Position numbers and translations under genes: made by a program. Shown in pieces: positions 15,476 to 21,651 of a DNA stretch of 22,507 nucleotides. The stretch's first letter is position 1. Each line of letters opens with the position of its first letter. The notes under the pieces are model-generated. The model was not told the DNA's origin. It did no database searches and worked only from the letters and a program-made list of their open reading frames with translations. Source of the stretch: an uncultured Bacteroidaceae bacterium (GTDB lineage: Bacteria > Bacteroidota > Bacteroidia > Bacteroidales > Bacteroidaceae); NCBI GenBank assembly GCA_934271655.1, contig CAKQRW010000049.1:1-22507 (forward strand), given 5' to 3'.

Positions 15476-15516
15476 AAAGGGTGTGCCGCATGACGGCGCA
15501 CCCTTTGTCTTTTTCG
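15476..15516 (+). terminator. Rho-independent terminator of pckA
   Basis: A 13-bp stem, aaagggtgtgccg (15476-15488) with cggcgcacccttt (15494-15506), has one G-T pair and a CATGA loop. It is followed by gtctttttcg. It lies 38 nt after the pckA stop codon. Confidence 0.9.
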
Positions 15517-15558
15517 AGCCGTAGGGTCATAAATGGTCAGAACCATCATCTGCAAGTA

Positions 15559-15649
15559 GGTGCTCATAATTATGGGAGCGGCTTACTTCAATAAATAAAA
15601 TAATTTTGAACACTTACTTAACCCTACAGCTCTAATAAATTTGAGCACC
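15559..15649. repeat. Imperfect inverted repeat upstream of rnhA
   Basis: Positions 15559-15579 (ggtgctcataattatgggag and one more C) pair with 15629-15649 (ggtgctcaaatttattagag, then C, on the other strand) with a handful of mismatches over 21 bp. Between the arms lies a -7-like TAATTTTG (15601-15608), part of a block that recurs upstream of recA. A regulatory hairpin or operator pair is possible. Confidence 0.5.
15597..15621 (+). repeat. 25-bp promoter-like block shared with the recA upstream region
   Basis: The first 17 bp (aaaataattttgaacac, 15597-15613) are identical to 17960-17976. Over 25 bp the two blocks differ at two positions. A weaker third version is at 15634-15657 (aataaatttgagcac and following cagcttatt). 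All three contain TAnnTTTG followed by A-R-CAC-Y and CTTA. Confidence 0.65.
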
Positions 15650-15655
15650 AGCTTA

Positions 15656-15687
15656 TTTGTAAATCTCAGAATAAACCTGTAACTTTG
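15656..15687 (+). promoter_or_regulatory. Promoter of rnhA
   Basis: TTTG (15656-15659), 20 nt, then TAACTTTG (15680-15687) gives a good Bacteroidetes promoter 17 nt before the ATG at 15705, implying a very short leader. Other ATGs at 15694 and 15698 are out of frame. Confidence 0.7.
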
Positions 15688-15704
15688 CCGAAAATGTATG
15701 ATAA

Positions 15705-16367
15705 ATGGCAAAGAAAAAATATTACGTAGTATGGAATGGCGTAGAAGACGGGGTCTACACTACCTGGGAAGCCTGCCAGCAAGCCGTGGAAGGCTTTCCG
15801 GCAGCAAAATACAAATCGTTCAAGACAGAATCGGAAGCAGAGGAAGCCTTCGAGATGGGCTATGACGCCTACATGCAGGCATCGGCAGAAACGGCCGTTT
15901 CCACAGAAACGTCAGTCCCATCCCCTGCCCCAGTCGCATCGCCAGCCCCCCTGCCCCAAGGAGCTATCAACGAGTCCATAGCCGTAGACGCGGCGTGCAG
16001 CGGCAATCCAGGCAAGATGGAATACCGCGGCGTGTACTTGCGCACAGGCAAGGAGATATTCCATTTCGGTCCCGTGTATGGCACAAACAACATAGGCGAG
16101 TTTCTTGCCATAGTGCATGGACTGGCACTCCTCAAGCAGAAAGGGCTTAACGACATGCCGGTCTACAGCGACAGCGTCAACGCCCAGCTGTGGGTGAAGC
16201 GCAAGAAATGCAAGACCACCCTCGAACGCAATGCCAAGACAGAAAAGCTCTACCAGCTCATCGAGCGTGCCGAACAGTGGCTGAAGAACAACACATACTC
16301 CAACCGCATAATAAAGTGGCCCACTGAGCAGTGGGGCGAGATACCTGCTGATTTCGGGAGAAAATGA
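15705..16367 (+). CDS. rnhA: Viroplasmin-RNase H fusion (ribonuclease HI)
   Basis: A 220-residue ribonuclease H that cleaves RNA in RNA-DNA hybrids. Residues 4-50 form a viroplasmin/caulimovirus VI-type domain (KYYVVWNGVEDGVYTTWEAC, AKYKSFKTESEAEEAF) that binds hybrids in eukaryotic RNase H1. A Pro/Ala-rich linker spans about 60-88. The catalytic domain shows the acidic set D95 (AVDAACSGNPG), E132 (NNIGEFLAI), D156 (YSDSVNA) and a final D216 near the C-terminus (EIPADFG). There is no YxG start or long basic handle, which is usual for this Bacteroidetes subtype. It has its own promoter and a 210-nt gap before the next gene. That gap contains a weak 6-bp hairpin (16376-16393) and a promoter box. 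Confidence 0.93.
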   Translation: MAKKKYYVVWNGVEDGVYTTWEACQQAVEGFPAAKYKSFKTESEAEEAFEMGYDAYMQASAETAVSTETSVPSPAPVASPAPLPQGAINESIAVDAACSGNPGKMEYRGVYLRTGKEIFHFGPVYGTNNIGEFLAIVHGLALLKQKGLNDMPVYSDSVNAQLWVKRKKCKTTLERNAKTEKLYQLIERAEQWLKNNTYSNRIIKWPTEQWGEIPADFGRK

Positions 16368-16534
16368 CCCAGCGGCAGGAATGGCCTCCTGCAGGGAAAA
16401 GACAGGCAGCGCAATATGATAACAACTTGGCGATGCTCCCCCCAAAAATGACTTGGGCAATGGCATAAGGAAAAAATATCAGCAGGCAGAGAAATAAAAA
16501 ATGCCTTTATTAGTGTTATCTCGCAAAATAACCT

Positions 16535-16542
16535 TACCTTTG
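16535..16542 (+). promoter_or_regulatory. -7 box of the carboxynorspermidine dehydrogenase gene
   Basis: TACCTTTG matches TAnnTTTG, 35 nt upstream of the ATG at 16578. No clear TTTG at -33; the position would be occupied by gttatctcg. Confidence 0.55.
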
Positions 16543-16577
16543 TAAAGAAAATAATCCTTAAAAAACAACACATATAA

Positions 16578-17819
16578 ATGGGTAGAATACTTATCATCGG
16601 TGCAGGAGGCGTTGCCTCAGTGGCTGCACACAAGGTCGCACAGAACAGCGACATCTTTACTGACATCATGATAGCAAGCCGCACAGAGTCAAAGTGCAAG
16701 GCTCTCGCTAAGGCTATAGAGGCCAAGGGACTGGTGCCAGCAGGCAGCATCAAGACAGCGCAGGTCGACGCCGACAAGGTGCCTGAGCTCGTGGCCCTCT
16801 TCAACAGCTACAAGCCAGACCTCGTGATGAACCTTGCCCTGCCATACCAGGACCTCACCATCATGGAGGCATGCCTACAGAGCGGAGTCAGCTATCTCGA
16901 CACAGCCAACTATGAGCCGAAGGACGAGGCGCATTTCGAATACTCATGGCAGTGGGCTTTTAAGGAACGCTTCGAGCAGGCCGGCCTCACAGCCATCCTG
17001 GGCTGCGGATTCGACCCGGGCGTCACTTCCATTTATACAGCATACGCAGCCAAGCACCATTTCGACGAGATCCAATACCTTGACATCGTCGATTGCAACG
17101 CGGGCGACCACCACAAGGCCTTCGCCACCAACTTCAACCCTGAGATAAATATCCGCGAGATCACGCAGAAGGGACTCTACTGGGAAGACGGCAAATGGGT
17201 GGAGACAGAGCCACTGGAGATACACAAGCCGCTCAGCTATCCTGAGATAGGCCCCAAGGAGTCGTACCTTCTCCACCACGAGGAGATAGAGTCGCTCGTG
17301 AAGAACTACCCCACCATCAAGCGCGCTCGCTTCTGGATGACATTCGGCGAGCAGTATCTCAAGCACCTTGAGGTGATACAGAACATAGGCATGTCGCGCA
17401 TCGACGAGGTGGAGTACACAGCCGAGGCAGCCGACGGCAGCGGCCCAGTCAAGGTGAAGATAGTGCCACTGCAGTTCCTCAAGGCTGTGCTTCCCAACCC
17501 TCAGGACCTCGGAGAGAACTATGAGGGCCAGACCAGCATCGGCTGCCGCATCCGCGGACTCAAGGACGGCAAGGAAAAGACCTACTACGTCTACAACAAC
17601 TGCTCCCACCGCGCTGCCTACGAGGAGACAGGCATGCAGGGCGTGAGCTACACTACTGGCGTGCCAGCCATGATAGGAGCCATGATGTTCATGAAGGGCA
17701 TATGGAAACGTCCTGGCGTGTGGAATGTGGAGGAGTTTGACCCAGATCCATTCATGGAGCAGCTCAACAAGCAGGGACTGCCATGGCATGAGATCCACGG
17801 AGGCGACCTCGAACTCTGA
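16578..17819 (+). CDS. Carboxynorspermidine dehydrogenase (saccharopine dehydrogenase-like)
   Basis: A 413-residue NAD(P)-dependent enzyme with an N-terminal Rossmann motif (ILIIGAGGVASVAAHK, residues 4-19). The downstream pattern (NLALPYQDLTIMEAC, YLDTANYEP, ILGCGFDPGVTSIY) is typical of the saccharopine dehydrogenase family. Length and overall pattern fit carboxynorspermidine/carboxyspermidine dehydrogenase (CASDH). That enzyme condenses aspartate semialdehyde with a diamine to make carboxy(nor)spermidine, the polyamine route used by Vibrio, Campylobacter and Bacteroidetes. The partner decarboxylase (CANSDC, nspC) is not in this window. True saccharopine dehydrogenase is less likely, because Bacteroidetes make lysine by the diaminopimelate route. 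It precedes recA by 183 nt, with no functional link known. Confidence 0.87.
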   Translation: MGRILIIGAGGVASVAAHKVAQNSDIFTDIMIASRTESKCKALAKAIEAKGLVPAGSIKTAQVDADKVPELVALFNSYKPDLVMNLALPYQDLTIMEACLQSGVSYLDTANYEPKDEAHFEYSWQWAFKERFEQAGLTAILGCGFDPGVTSIYTAYAAKHHFDEIQYLDIVDCNAGDHHKAFATNFNPEINIREITQKGLYWEDGKWVETEPLEIHKPLSYPEIGPKESYLLHHEEIESLVKNYPTIKRARFWMTFGEQYLKHLEVIQNIGMSRIDEVEYTAEAADGSGPVKVKIVPLQFLKAVLPNPQDLGENYEGQTSIGCRIRGLKDGKEKTYYVYNNCSHRAAYEETGMQGVSYTTGVPAMIGAMMFMKGIWKRPGVWNVEEFDPDPFMEQLNKQGLPWHEIHGGDLEL

Positions 17820-17854
17820 CCGTGCACCTCTCTGGCTGTAGCCATGCAGATGAC

Positions 17855-17881
17855 GGCCAGCGTGCCCTGGGCATCCTGGCC
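17855..17881 (+). terminator. Hairpin after the carboxynorspermidine dehydrogenase gene
   Basis: ggccag (17855-17860) pairs with ctggcc (17876-17881), with an inner tgccc/gggca stem. The hairpin is GC-rich and lies 35 nt past the stop codon, but only a short ttaca follows, so termination is plausible rather than certain. Confidence 0.35.
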
Positions 17882-17959
17882 TTACAGAGGCAGAAGGAGA
17901 CGCCACGTAAGGCAATACGCTATGAGAGTAGGTGCGGCGACTACGAGAACGTCCTACTA

Positions 17960-17984
17960 AAAATAATTTTGAACACCTGCTTAA
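17960..17984 (+). promoter_or_regulatory. Probable recA promoter within a shared 25-bp block
   Basis: TAATTTTG at 17964-17971 fits the -7 consensus, 31 nt before the recA ATG. The surrounding 25 bp match 15597-15621 upstream of rnhA with two differences. No -33 TTTG is evident. No LexA-type box is recognised. Confidence 0.5.
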
Positions 17985-18002
17985 TATAAGGAAAACTCAA
18001 TA

Positions 18003-19115
18003 ATGGCAAAAGACAAGAAGGCGTCAGACGACGCACTCACTCCGCAGCAGAACAAGCTCAAGGCTCTTCAGGCTGCGATGGACAACATAGAAAAGAATTT
18101 CGGCAAAGGCTCCATCATGAAGATGGGCGATGAGAACATACAGCATGTGGAGGTCATCCCATCAGGCTCTATCGGACTCGACGCGGCTCTTGGCGTGGGA
18201 GGCTATCCCAAGGGACGCATCATCGAGATATTCGGTCCTGAGTCATCTGGTAAGACCACACTCGCCATCCATGCCATAGCCGAGTGCCAGAAGCGTGGAG
18301 GCATAGCGGCCTTCATCGATGCTGAGCACGCCTTCGACCGCTTCTATGCGGAGAAGCTGGGAGTGGACATCAACGAGCTCCTCATCAGCCAGCCCGACAA
18401 TGGCGAGCAGGCTCTGGAGATAGCCGACCAGCTCATACGCTCCAGCGCCGTGGACATCATAGTCATCGACTCTGTGGCAGCCCTCACTCCAAAGGCTGAG
18501 ATTGAGGGCGACATGGGCGACAACAAGGTGGGACTCCAGGCTCGCCTCATGAGCCAGGCCCTGCGCAAGCTCACAGGCAATATCAACAAGACCAACACCA
18601 CCTGCATCTTCATCAACCAGCTACGCGAGAAGATAGGCGTGATGTTTGGCAATCCTGAGACCACCACAGGCGGCAATGCCCTCAAGTTCTATGCCAGCGT
18701 GCGCATCGACGTGCGCAAGAGCACTCCTATCAAGAACGGAGAGGACATACTGGGCAACCTCACCAAGGTGAAGATTGTGAAGAACAAGGTGGCTCCTCCT
18801 TTCCGCCGCTGTGAGTTTGACATCATGTATGGCGAGGGCATAAGCAAGAGCGGCGAGATAGTGGATCTTGGCGTGGACACTGGCATCATCAAGAAGAGCG
18901 GCAGCTGGTTCAGCTACGAGGGCTCACGTCTCGCTCAGGGACGCGATGCCACAAAGCAGCTCATGATCGACAACCCCGAACTGGCTGAAGAGATCGAAAA
19001 GAAGATTCATGCGGCCATCACAGGGCAGGAGTATGACCCGTCTGAAGACGATGACGACAACGCAGCAAGTGCAGACATCGCTGCGCCTGAAGACTACACG
19101 CCAGCCGAGGACTGA
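18003..19115 (+). CDS. recA: Recombinase RecA
   Basis: A 370-residue RecA that forms filaments on single-stranded DNA for homologous recombination and repair. Walker A is GPESSGKT (78-85) and Walker B is IIVIDSVAAL. The L2 region reads INQLREKIGVMFGNPETTTGGNALKFYAS, and the MAW-type motif is present as KGSIMKMGD near residue 35. The C-terminus is the acidic tail expected of RecA, here DPSEDDDDNAASADIAAPEDYTPAED-like in character (many Asp and Glu). It starts 183 nt after the preceding gene with a likely own promoter. No intein or other insertion is seen. Confidence 0.98.
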   Translation: MAKDKKASDDALTPQQNKLKALQAAMDNIEKNFGKGSIMKMGDENIQHVEVIPSGSIGLDAALGVGGYPKGRIIEIFGPESSGKTTLAIHAIAECQKRGGIAAFIDAEHAFDRFYAEKLGVDINELLISQPDNGEQALEIADQLIRSSAVDIIVIDSVAALTPKAEIEGDMGDNKVGLQARLMSQALRKLTGNINKTNTTCIFINQLREKIGVMFGNPETTTGGNALKFYASVRIDVRKSTPIKNGEDILGNLTKVKIVKNKVAPPFRRCEFDIMYGEGISKSGEIVDLGVDTGIIKKSGSWFSYEGSRLAQGRDATKQLMIDNPELAEEIEKKIHAAITGQEYDPSEDDDDNAASADIAAPEDYTPAED

Positions 19116-19190
19116 CCGTGGACGCAGGCTTCATGCTGCGCTACAGCCACACTCAGCACTCGTGCGGACATTAGCACACATATATGACAG

Positions 19191-19230
19191 AAGCCTCAGA
19201 ATGCCATGAAAAAGTGTTCTGGGGCTTTCA
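19191..19230 (+). terminator. recA terminator hairpin
   Basis: aagcctcagaa (19191-19201) pairs with ttctggggctt (19217-19227) with one G-T pair, across a 15-nt loop, followed by tcatgttct. It lies about 75 nt after the recA stop codon. The U-tract is modest. Confidence 0.55.
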
Positions 19231-19237
19231 TGTTCTT

Positions 19238-19295
19238 GAGCGTGGCCTGTGGAGCCTCCGCATGGGAGGACATAAATGACCGATTGCCCACGCTC
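19238..19295 (+). other. Structured element before the yitT-family gene
   Basis: gagcgtgg (19238-19245) is perfectly complementary to ccacgctc (19288-19295). The enclosed 42 nt hold a second stem, cctcc (19255-19259) with ggagg (19265-19269). The 58-nt fold lies between the recA terminator and the membrane-protein gene 74 nt downstream. It could be an attenuator or small RNA fold, but I do not recognise a class. Confidence 0.4.
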
Positions 19296-19368
19296 GCTCT
19301 CTTGACGGGAAACCTGAGAGAAGCTACATGAGAGTATATACCTAACCGACTTAATAAGCAAGACTTCT

Positions 19369-20271
19369 ATGCTAAAGAAAAACTTCAACCTTAAATATGA
19401 GGTTATGGACTACCTCTTCATAACCTTCGGACTGACCCTGTATGCGCTGGGTTGGACAGCCTTCCTGCTTCCCTATGGCATCGTGTCAGGCGGCCTCACT
19501 GGTGTGTGCGCCATCATCTACTACGTCACAGGCATAGAGATGCAGGTGAGCTACCTTGTCTTCAATGCCTTCCTACTTCTCGCAGCAGTGAAGATACTCG
19601 GACTGAGATTCTGCCTCAAGACCATATACGGTGTCTTGGCCCTCACCTTTCTCCTCTGGGCCATGCAGAGGCTCTTCCTGGGTGGCGATGCTACTGACGC
19701 TGAAAAGTTGCCAAAGATACTTGGGGAGGGACAGGAGTTCATGGCTGTCATCATCGGAGCATCGCTCTGCGGCATGGGACTGGCACAGTGCTTCCTCCAC
19801 CAGGGCAGCACGGGCGGCACGGACATCATAGCCGCCATTGTCAACAAGTACAAGAACATCAGCCTGGGCCGCATGCTCCTCTATCTTGACATCATCATCA
19901 TCAGTTGCTCCTATTTCATCTTCCACGACTGGCGGCGGCTTGTGTTTGGCTTTGTGGAGATGTTTGTGTGCTCCACAGTGCTCGACTACGTGATGAACTA
20001 CATACAGCAGTCGGTGCAGTTCTTCATCATCACCAAGCGCCCAAACGAGATATACGAGAAGATACGCACGCAGATGGACCGCTCAGCCACTCTTATCCAG
20101 GGCACAGGCTGCTATAGCGGAGAACCTGTGAGCATACTCATGGTGGTCATCAAGAAAAACCAGTCTATCGAGCTTTTCCGCCTCATCAAGGCCATAGACC
20201 CCACAGCCTTCATCTCGCAGACCAAGGCTCAGGGAGTGTATGGCGAGGGCTTTGACAAGATAAAGGTATAG
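19369..20271 (+). CDS. YitT family membrane protein (DUF161-DUF2179)
   Basis: A 300-residue inner-membrane protein. Residues of about 10-200 hold five or six hydrophobic segments with family patterns TAFLLPYGIVSGGLTGVCAIIYY and HQGSTGGTDIIAAIVNKY. The C-terminal about 85 residues are soluble and match DUF2179 (VQFFIITKRPNEIYEKIR, RSATLIQGTGCYSGEPVSILMVVIKKNQ, IDPTAFISQTKAQGVYGEGFDKI). The substrate is unknown for the family. The ATG at 19369 is followed by a basic stretch and then the first membrane segment. It stands alone, 253 nt after recA, and is convergent with the HmuY-like gene across a repeat-rich gap. Confidence 0.93.
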   Translation: MLKKNFNLKYEVMDYLFITFGLTLYALGWTAFLLPYGIVSGGLTGVCAIIYYVTGIEMQVSYLVFNAFLLLAAVKILGLRFCLKTIYGVLALTFLLWAMQRLFLGGDATDAEKLPKILGEGQEFMAVIIGASLCGMGLAQCFLHQGSTGGTDIIAAIVNKYKNISLGRMLLYLDIIIISCSYFIFHDWRRLVFGFVEMFVCSTVLDYVMNYIQQSVQFFIITKRPNEIYEKIRTQMDRSATLIQGTGCYSGEPVSILMVVIKKNQSIELFRLIKAIDPTAFISQTKAQGVYGEGFDKIKV

Positions 20272-20358
20272 CCAGGCTGTCTGCTGAGAAAGATGATTTT
20301 CGGCTGGAAAAAGGTAATCATTCTGAGACCTGCACATATAGTGCACATCCAGTGAATG

Positions 20359-20431
20359 GCATGTGACAAACGACAGCAGCGACAGTCCGCTTCTATACGA
20401 AGTGGGCTGTCGCTGCTGTCGTTGCACATGC
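20359..20431. repeat. Large 25-bp hairpin downstream of the yitT-family gene
   Basis: aacgacagcagcgacag and eight more bases (20369-20393) pair with 20399-20423 over 25 bp with only two G-T positions, around a TATAC loop. An outer 7-bp stem, gcatgtg (20359-20365) with cacatgc (20425-20431), extends it past a small bulge. The hairpin lies about 90 nt after the stop codon, between convergent genes, so a bidirectional terminator is possible. However, no T-run follows on either side. The stem may equally be a mobile or REP-like hairpin. Confidence 0.8.
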
Positions 20432-20443
20432 GCTGAACTTGCT

Positions 20444-20574
20444 CAAAGTGACAGAAGTGACAGAAGTGACAAAGTGACAATGCAGTAAAATATAGTAAAA
20501 CTATATAAAATAAGTGATTTTGATGAATTGGACAAGGATATGTCACTTGTCACTTTGTCACTTCTGTCACTTTG
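20444..20574. repeat. 131-bp inverted repeat built of GTGACA units
   Basis: The left arm (20444-20480) has four GTGACA copies at 20448, 20457, 20466 and 20474. The right arm (20541-20574) has four TGTCAC copies at 20541, 20548, 20556 and 20565. The outer 19 bp (20444-20462 with 20556-20574) are perfectly complementary, and the inner parts pair with bulges. The AT-rich centre contains a small palindrome, tatagt-aaa-actata (20491-20505). The iteron-like spacing of 7-9 bp suggests a protein-binding array or a remnant of a mobile element. No gene is in this stretch. Confidence 0.88.
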
Positions 20575-20661
20575 GGGCGGCGGATGTTTTCAGATAGTGC
20601 AGTCAAATGTGTTCTGGCTGAAGGTCCTGCAATCTCGCAGCTCGGACATTTGAGGGGTGTG

Positions 20662-20775
20662 ATGCTTTGCGTATCACTACCCAATGCTTTGTGTATCGCT
20701 ACCCAATGCTTTGTGCATCGCTATCCTATGCTTTGCGCATTGCTACCCTATGCTTTGCGCATCGCAATCCTATGC
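20662..20775. repeat. Tandem repeat, five 22-bp units
   Basis: Units start at 20662, 20684, 20706, 20728 and 20750, with a fragment at 20772. They follow the pattern atgctttgYRYaTYgcWaYcCW. Unit 4 contains gcgcattgc, which is also present in the 22-bp array at 7417. It lies immediately downstream of the HmuY-like gene, which ends at 20818 on the minus strand. No coding sequence is recognised in 20272-20817. Confidence 0.9.
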
Positions 20776-20817
20776 ATACGTCTATTCGTGGACTCTGGCG
20801 CGGCAAGCGATGTCTGC

Positions 20818-21651
20818 TTATTTCAGTTCATCGAGATAATAGCTTATCCTGCCACCCTCATCCCCAATCTCCACATTGGCGTCATACCAGGAGATGATCT
20901 GGATCTTGTAATACCTCTCTCCGTCACAAGAGCGGATGACGTAGGTGTGGAACGAAGGAGAGTATACAGGAGGAGGGCCAGAGAAGCTCATTGCGTTGGC
21001 CAGCACAGGGTTGGCGCTCACAAGCTGCTTGGCTGGACCGTTATTAGGGTCGAACCATGGGTTCTCTTTGAAGTCGAGATGGTTCTTGATGAGATATTTG
21101 TTCCAGTCGTTCTGTGACATGGTGACATAGACGCTTGCTGAGTCATCTGCAGTGAAGGTCATGTTGTTGCTGGCGAGGTAGGCATCCACCTGAGCCTTGC
21201 TTGTCCATTTGTCATAGTTGCCATATCCCATGTCGGCCGCTCCGCCATTGCCTATGCCGCTTGTGCCGCTGTTGGTGCGCAGGCGGTAGCCGTCAAAGGC
21301 TATGTCCCATTCAGTGGCTGGATAAGCCATGTCGTCGGGGTCATCCTTAAACTCTTTCACGGTGACGCGTTCATCCTTCTGCACTCCCTCATACCAGTAC
21401 ACCAGCGTGTCTTTGCCGTAATACTCAGTGGGTGTCTTGCCATCGATGGTAGCCACCACGCTTTGGTTGGGGTTCATCACATTATAACGATGCCCGTTCT
21501 TCAGGTCGAAATAGAGCCAGTCGTTGGTCACTCCGGTGCTGTAGCCTGTCTTTCGTGGCAGGGTTCTGCCGGTGAATTCTTCCGCTTCATAAGAAACGCA
21601 CCCTGTCAGGATTGCTATGCCTAATGTGTATAGTAGTGTATTCTTCATCAT
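20818..21651 (-). CDS. hmuY: HmuY-family heme-binding lipoprotein
   Basis: A 277-residue lipoprotein (lipobox LTGC, Cys18) of the HmuY family, surface or secreted proteins that capture heme and pass it to a TonB-dependent receptor. Family features are NDWLYFDLKNG near residue 43, the WDIAFDGYRLRTNSGTSGIGNGGA block near 115-138, and the C-terminal YVIRSCDGERYYKIQIISWYD with a final strand ISYYLDEL. The heme ligands (His in P. gingivalis HmuY, Met in some relatives) cannot be placed without a structural alignment. The start ATGATG overlaps the stop of the upstream receptor gene by ATGA, which implies translational coupling. In P. gingivalis hmuY precedes hmuR; here the receptor comes first. Confidence 0.88.
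   Translation of the reverse strand: MMKNTLLYTLGIAILTGCVSYEAEEFTGRTLPRKTGYSTGVTNDWLYFDLKNGHRYNVMNPNQSVVATIDGKTPTEYYGKDTLVYWYEGVQKDERVTVKEFKDDPDDMAYPATEWDIAFDGYRLRTNSGTSGIGNGGAADMGYGNYDKWTSKAQVDAYLASNNMTFTADDSASVYVTMSQNDWNKYLIKNHLDFKENPWFDPNNGPAKQLVSANPVLANAMSFSGPPPVYSPSFHTYVIRSCDGERYYKIQIISWYDANVEIGDEGGRISYYLDELK

Noticed and set aside
16376..16393. Hairpin gcagga/tcctgc after rnhA as a terminator
   Set aside because: The stem is only 6 bp and is followed by mixed sequence without a T-run.
16944..17915. Long minus-strand open frame (323 codons) opposite the carboxynorspermidine dehydrogenase gene
   Set aside because: It is antisense to a clear enzyme gene with motifs in the plus frame. The translation has low-complexity His/Leu/Val character and no family features.
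20572..21117. Plus-strand open frame of 181 codons starting in the GTGACA region
   Set aside because: It crosses the 22-bp tandem array and then runs antisense to the hmuY-like gene, with no recognisable protein features.
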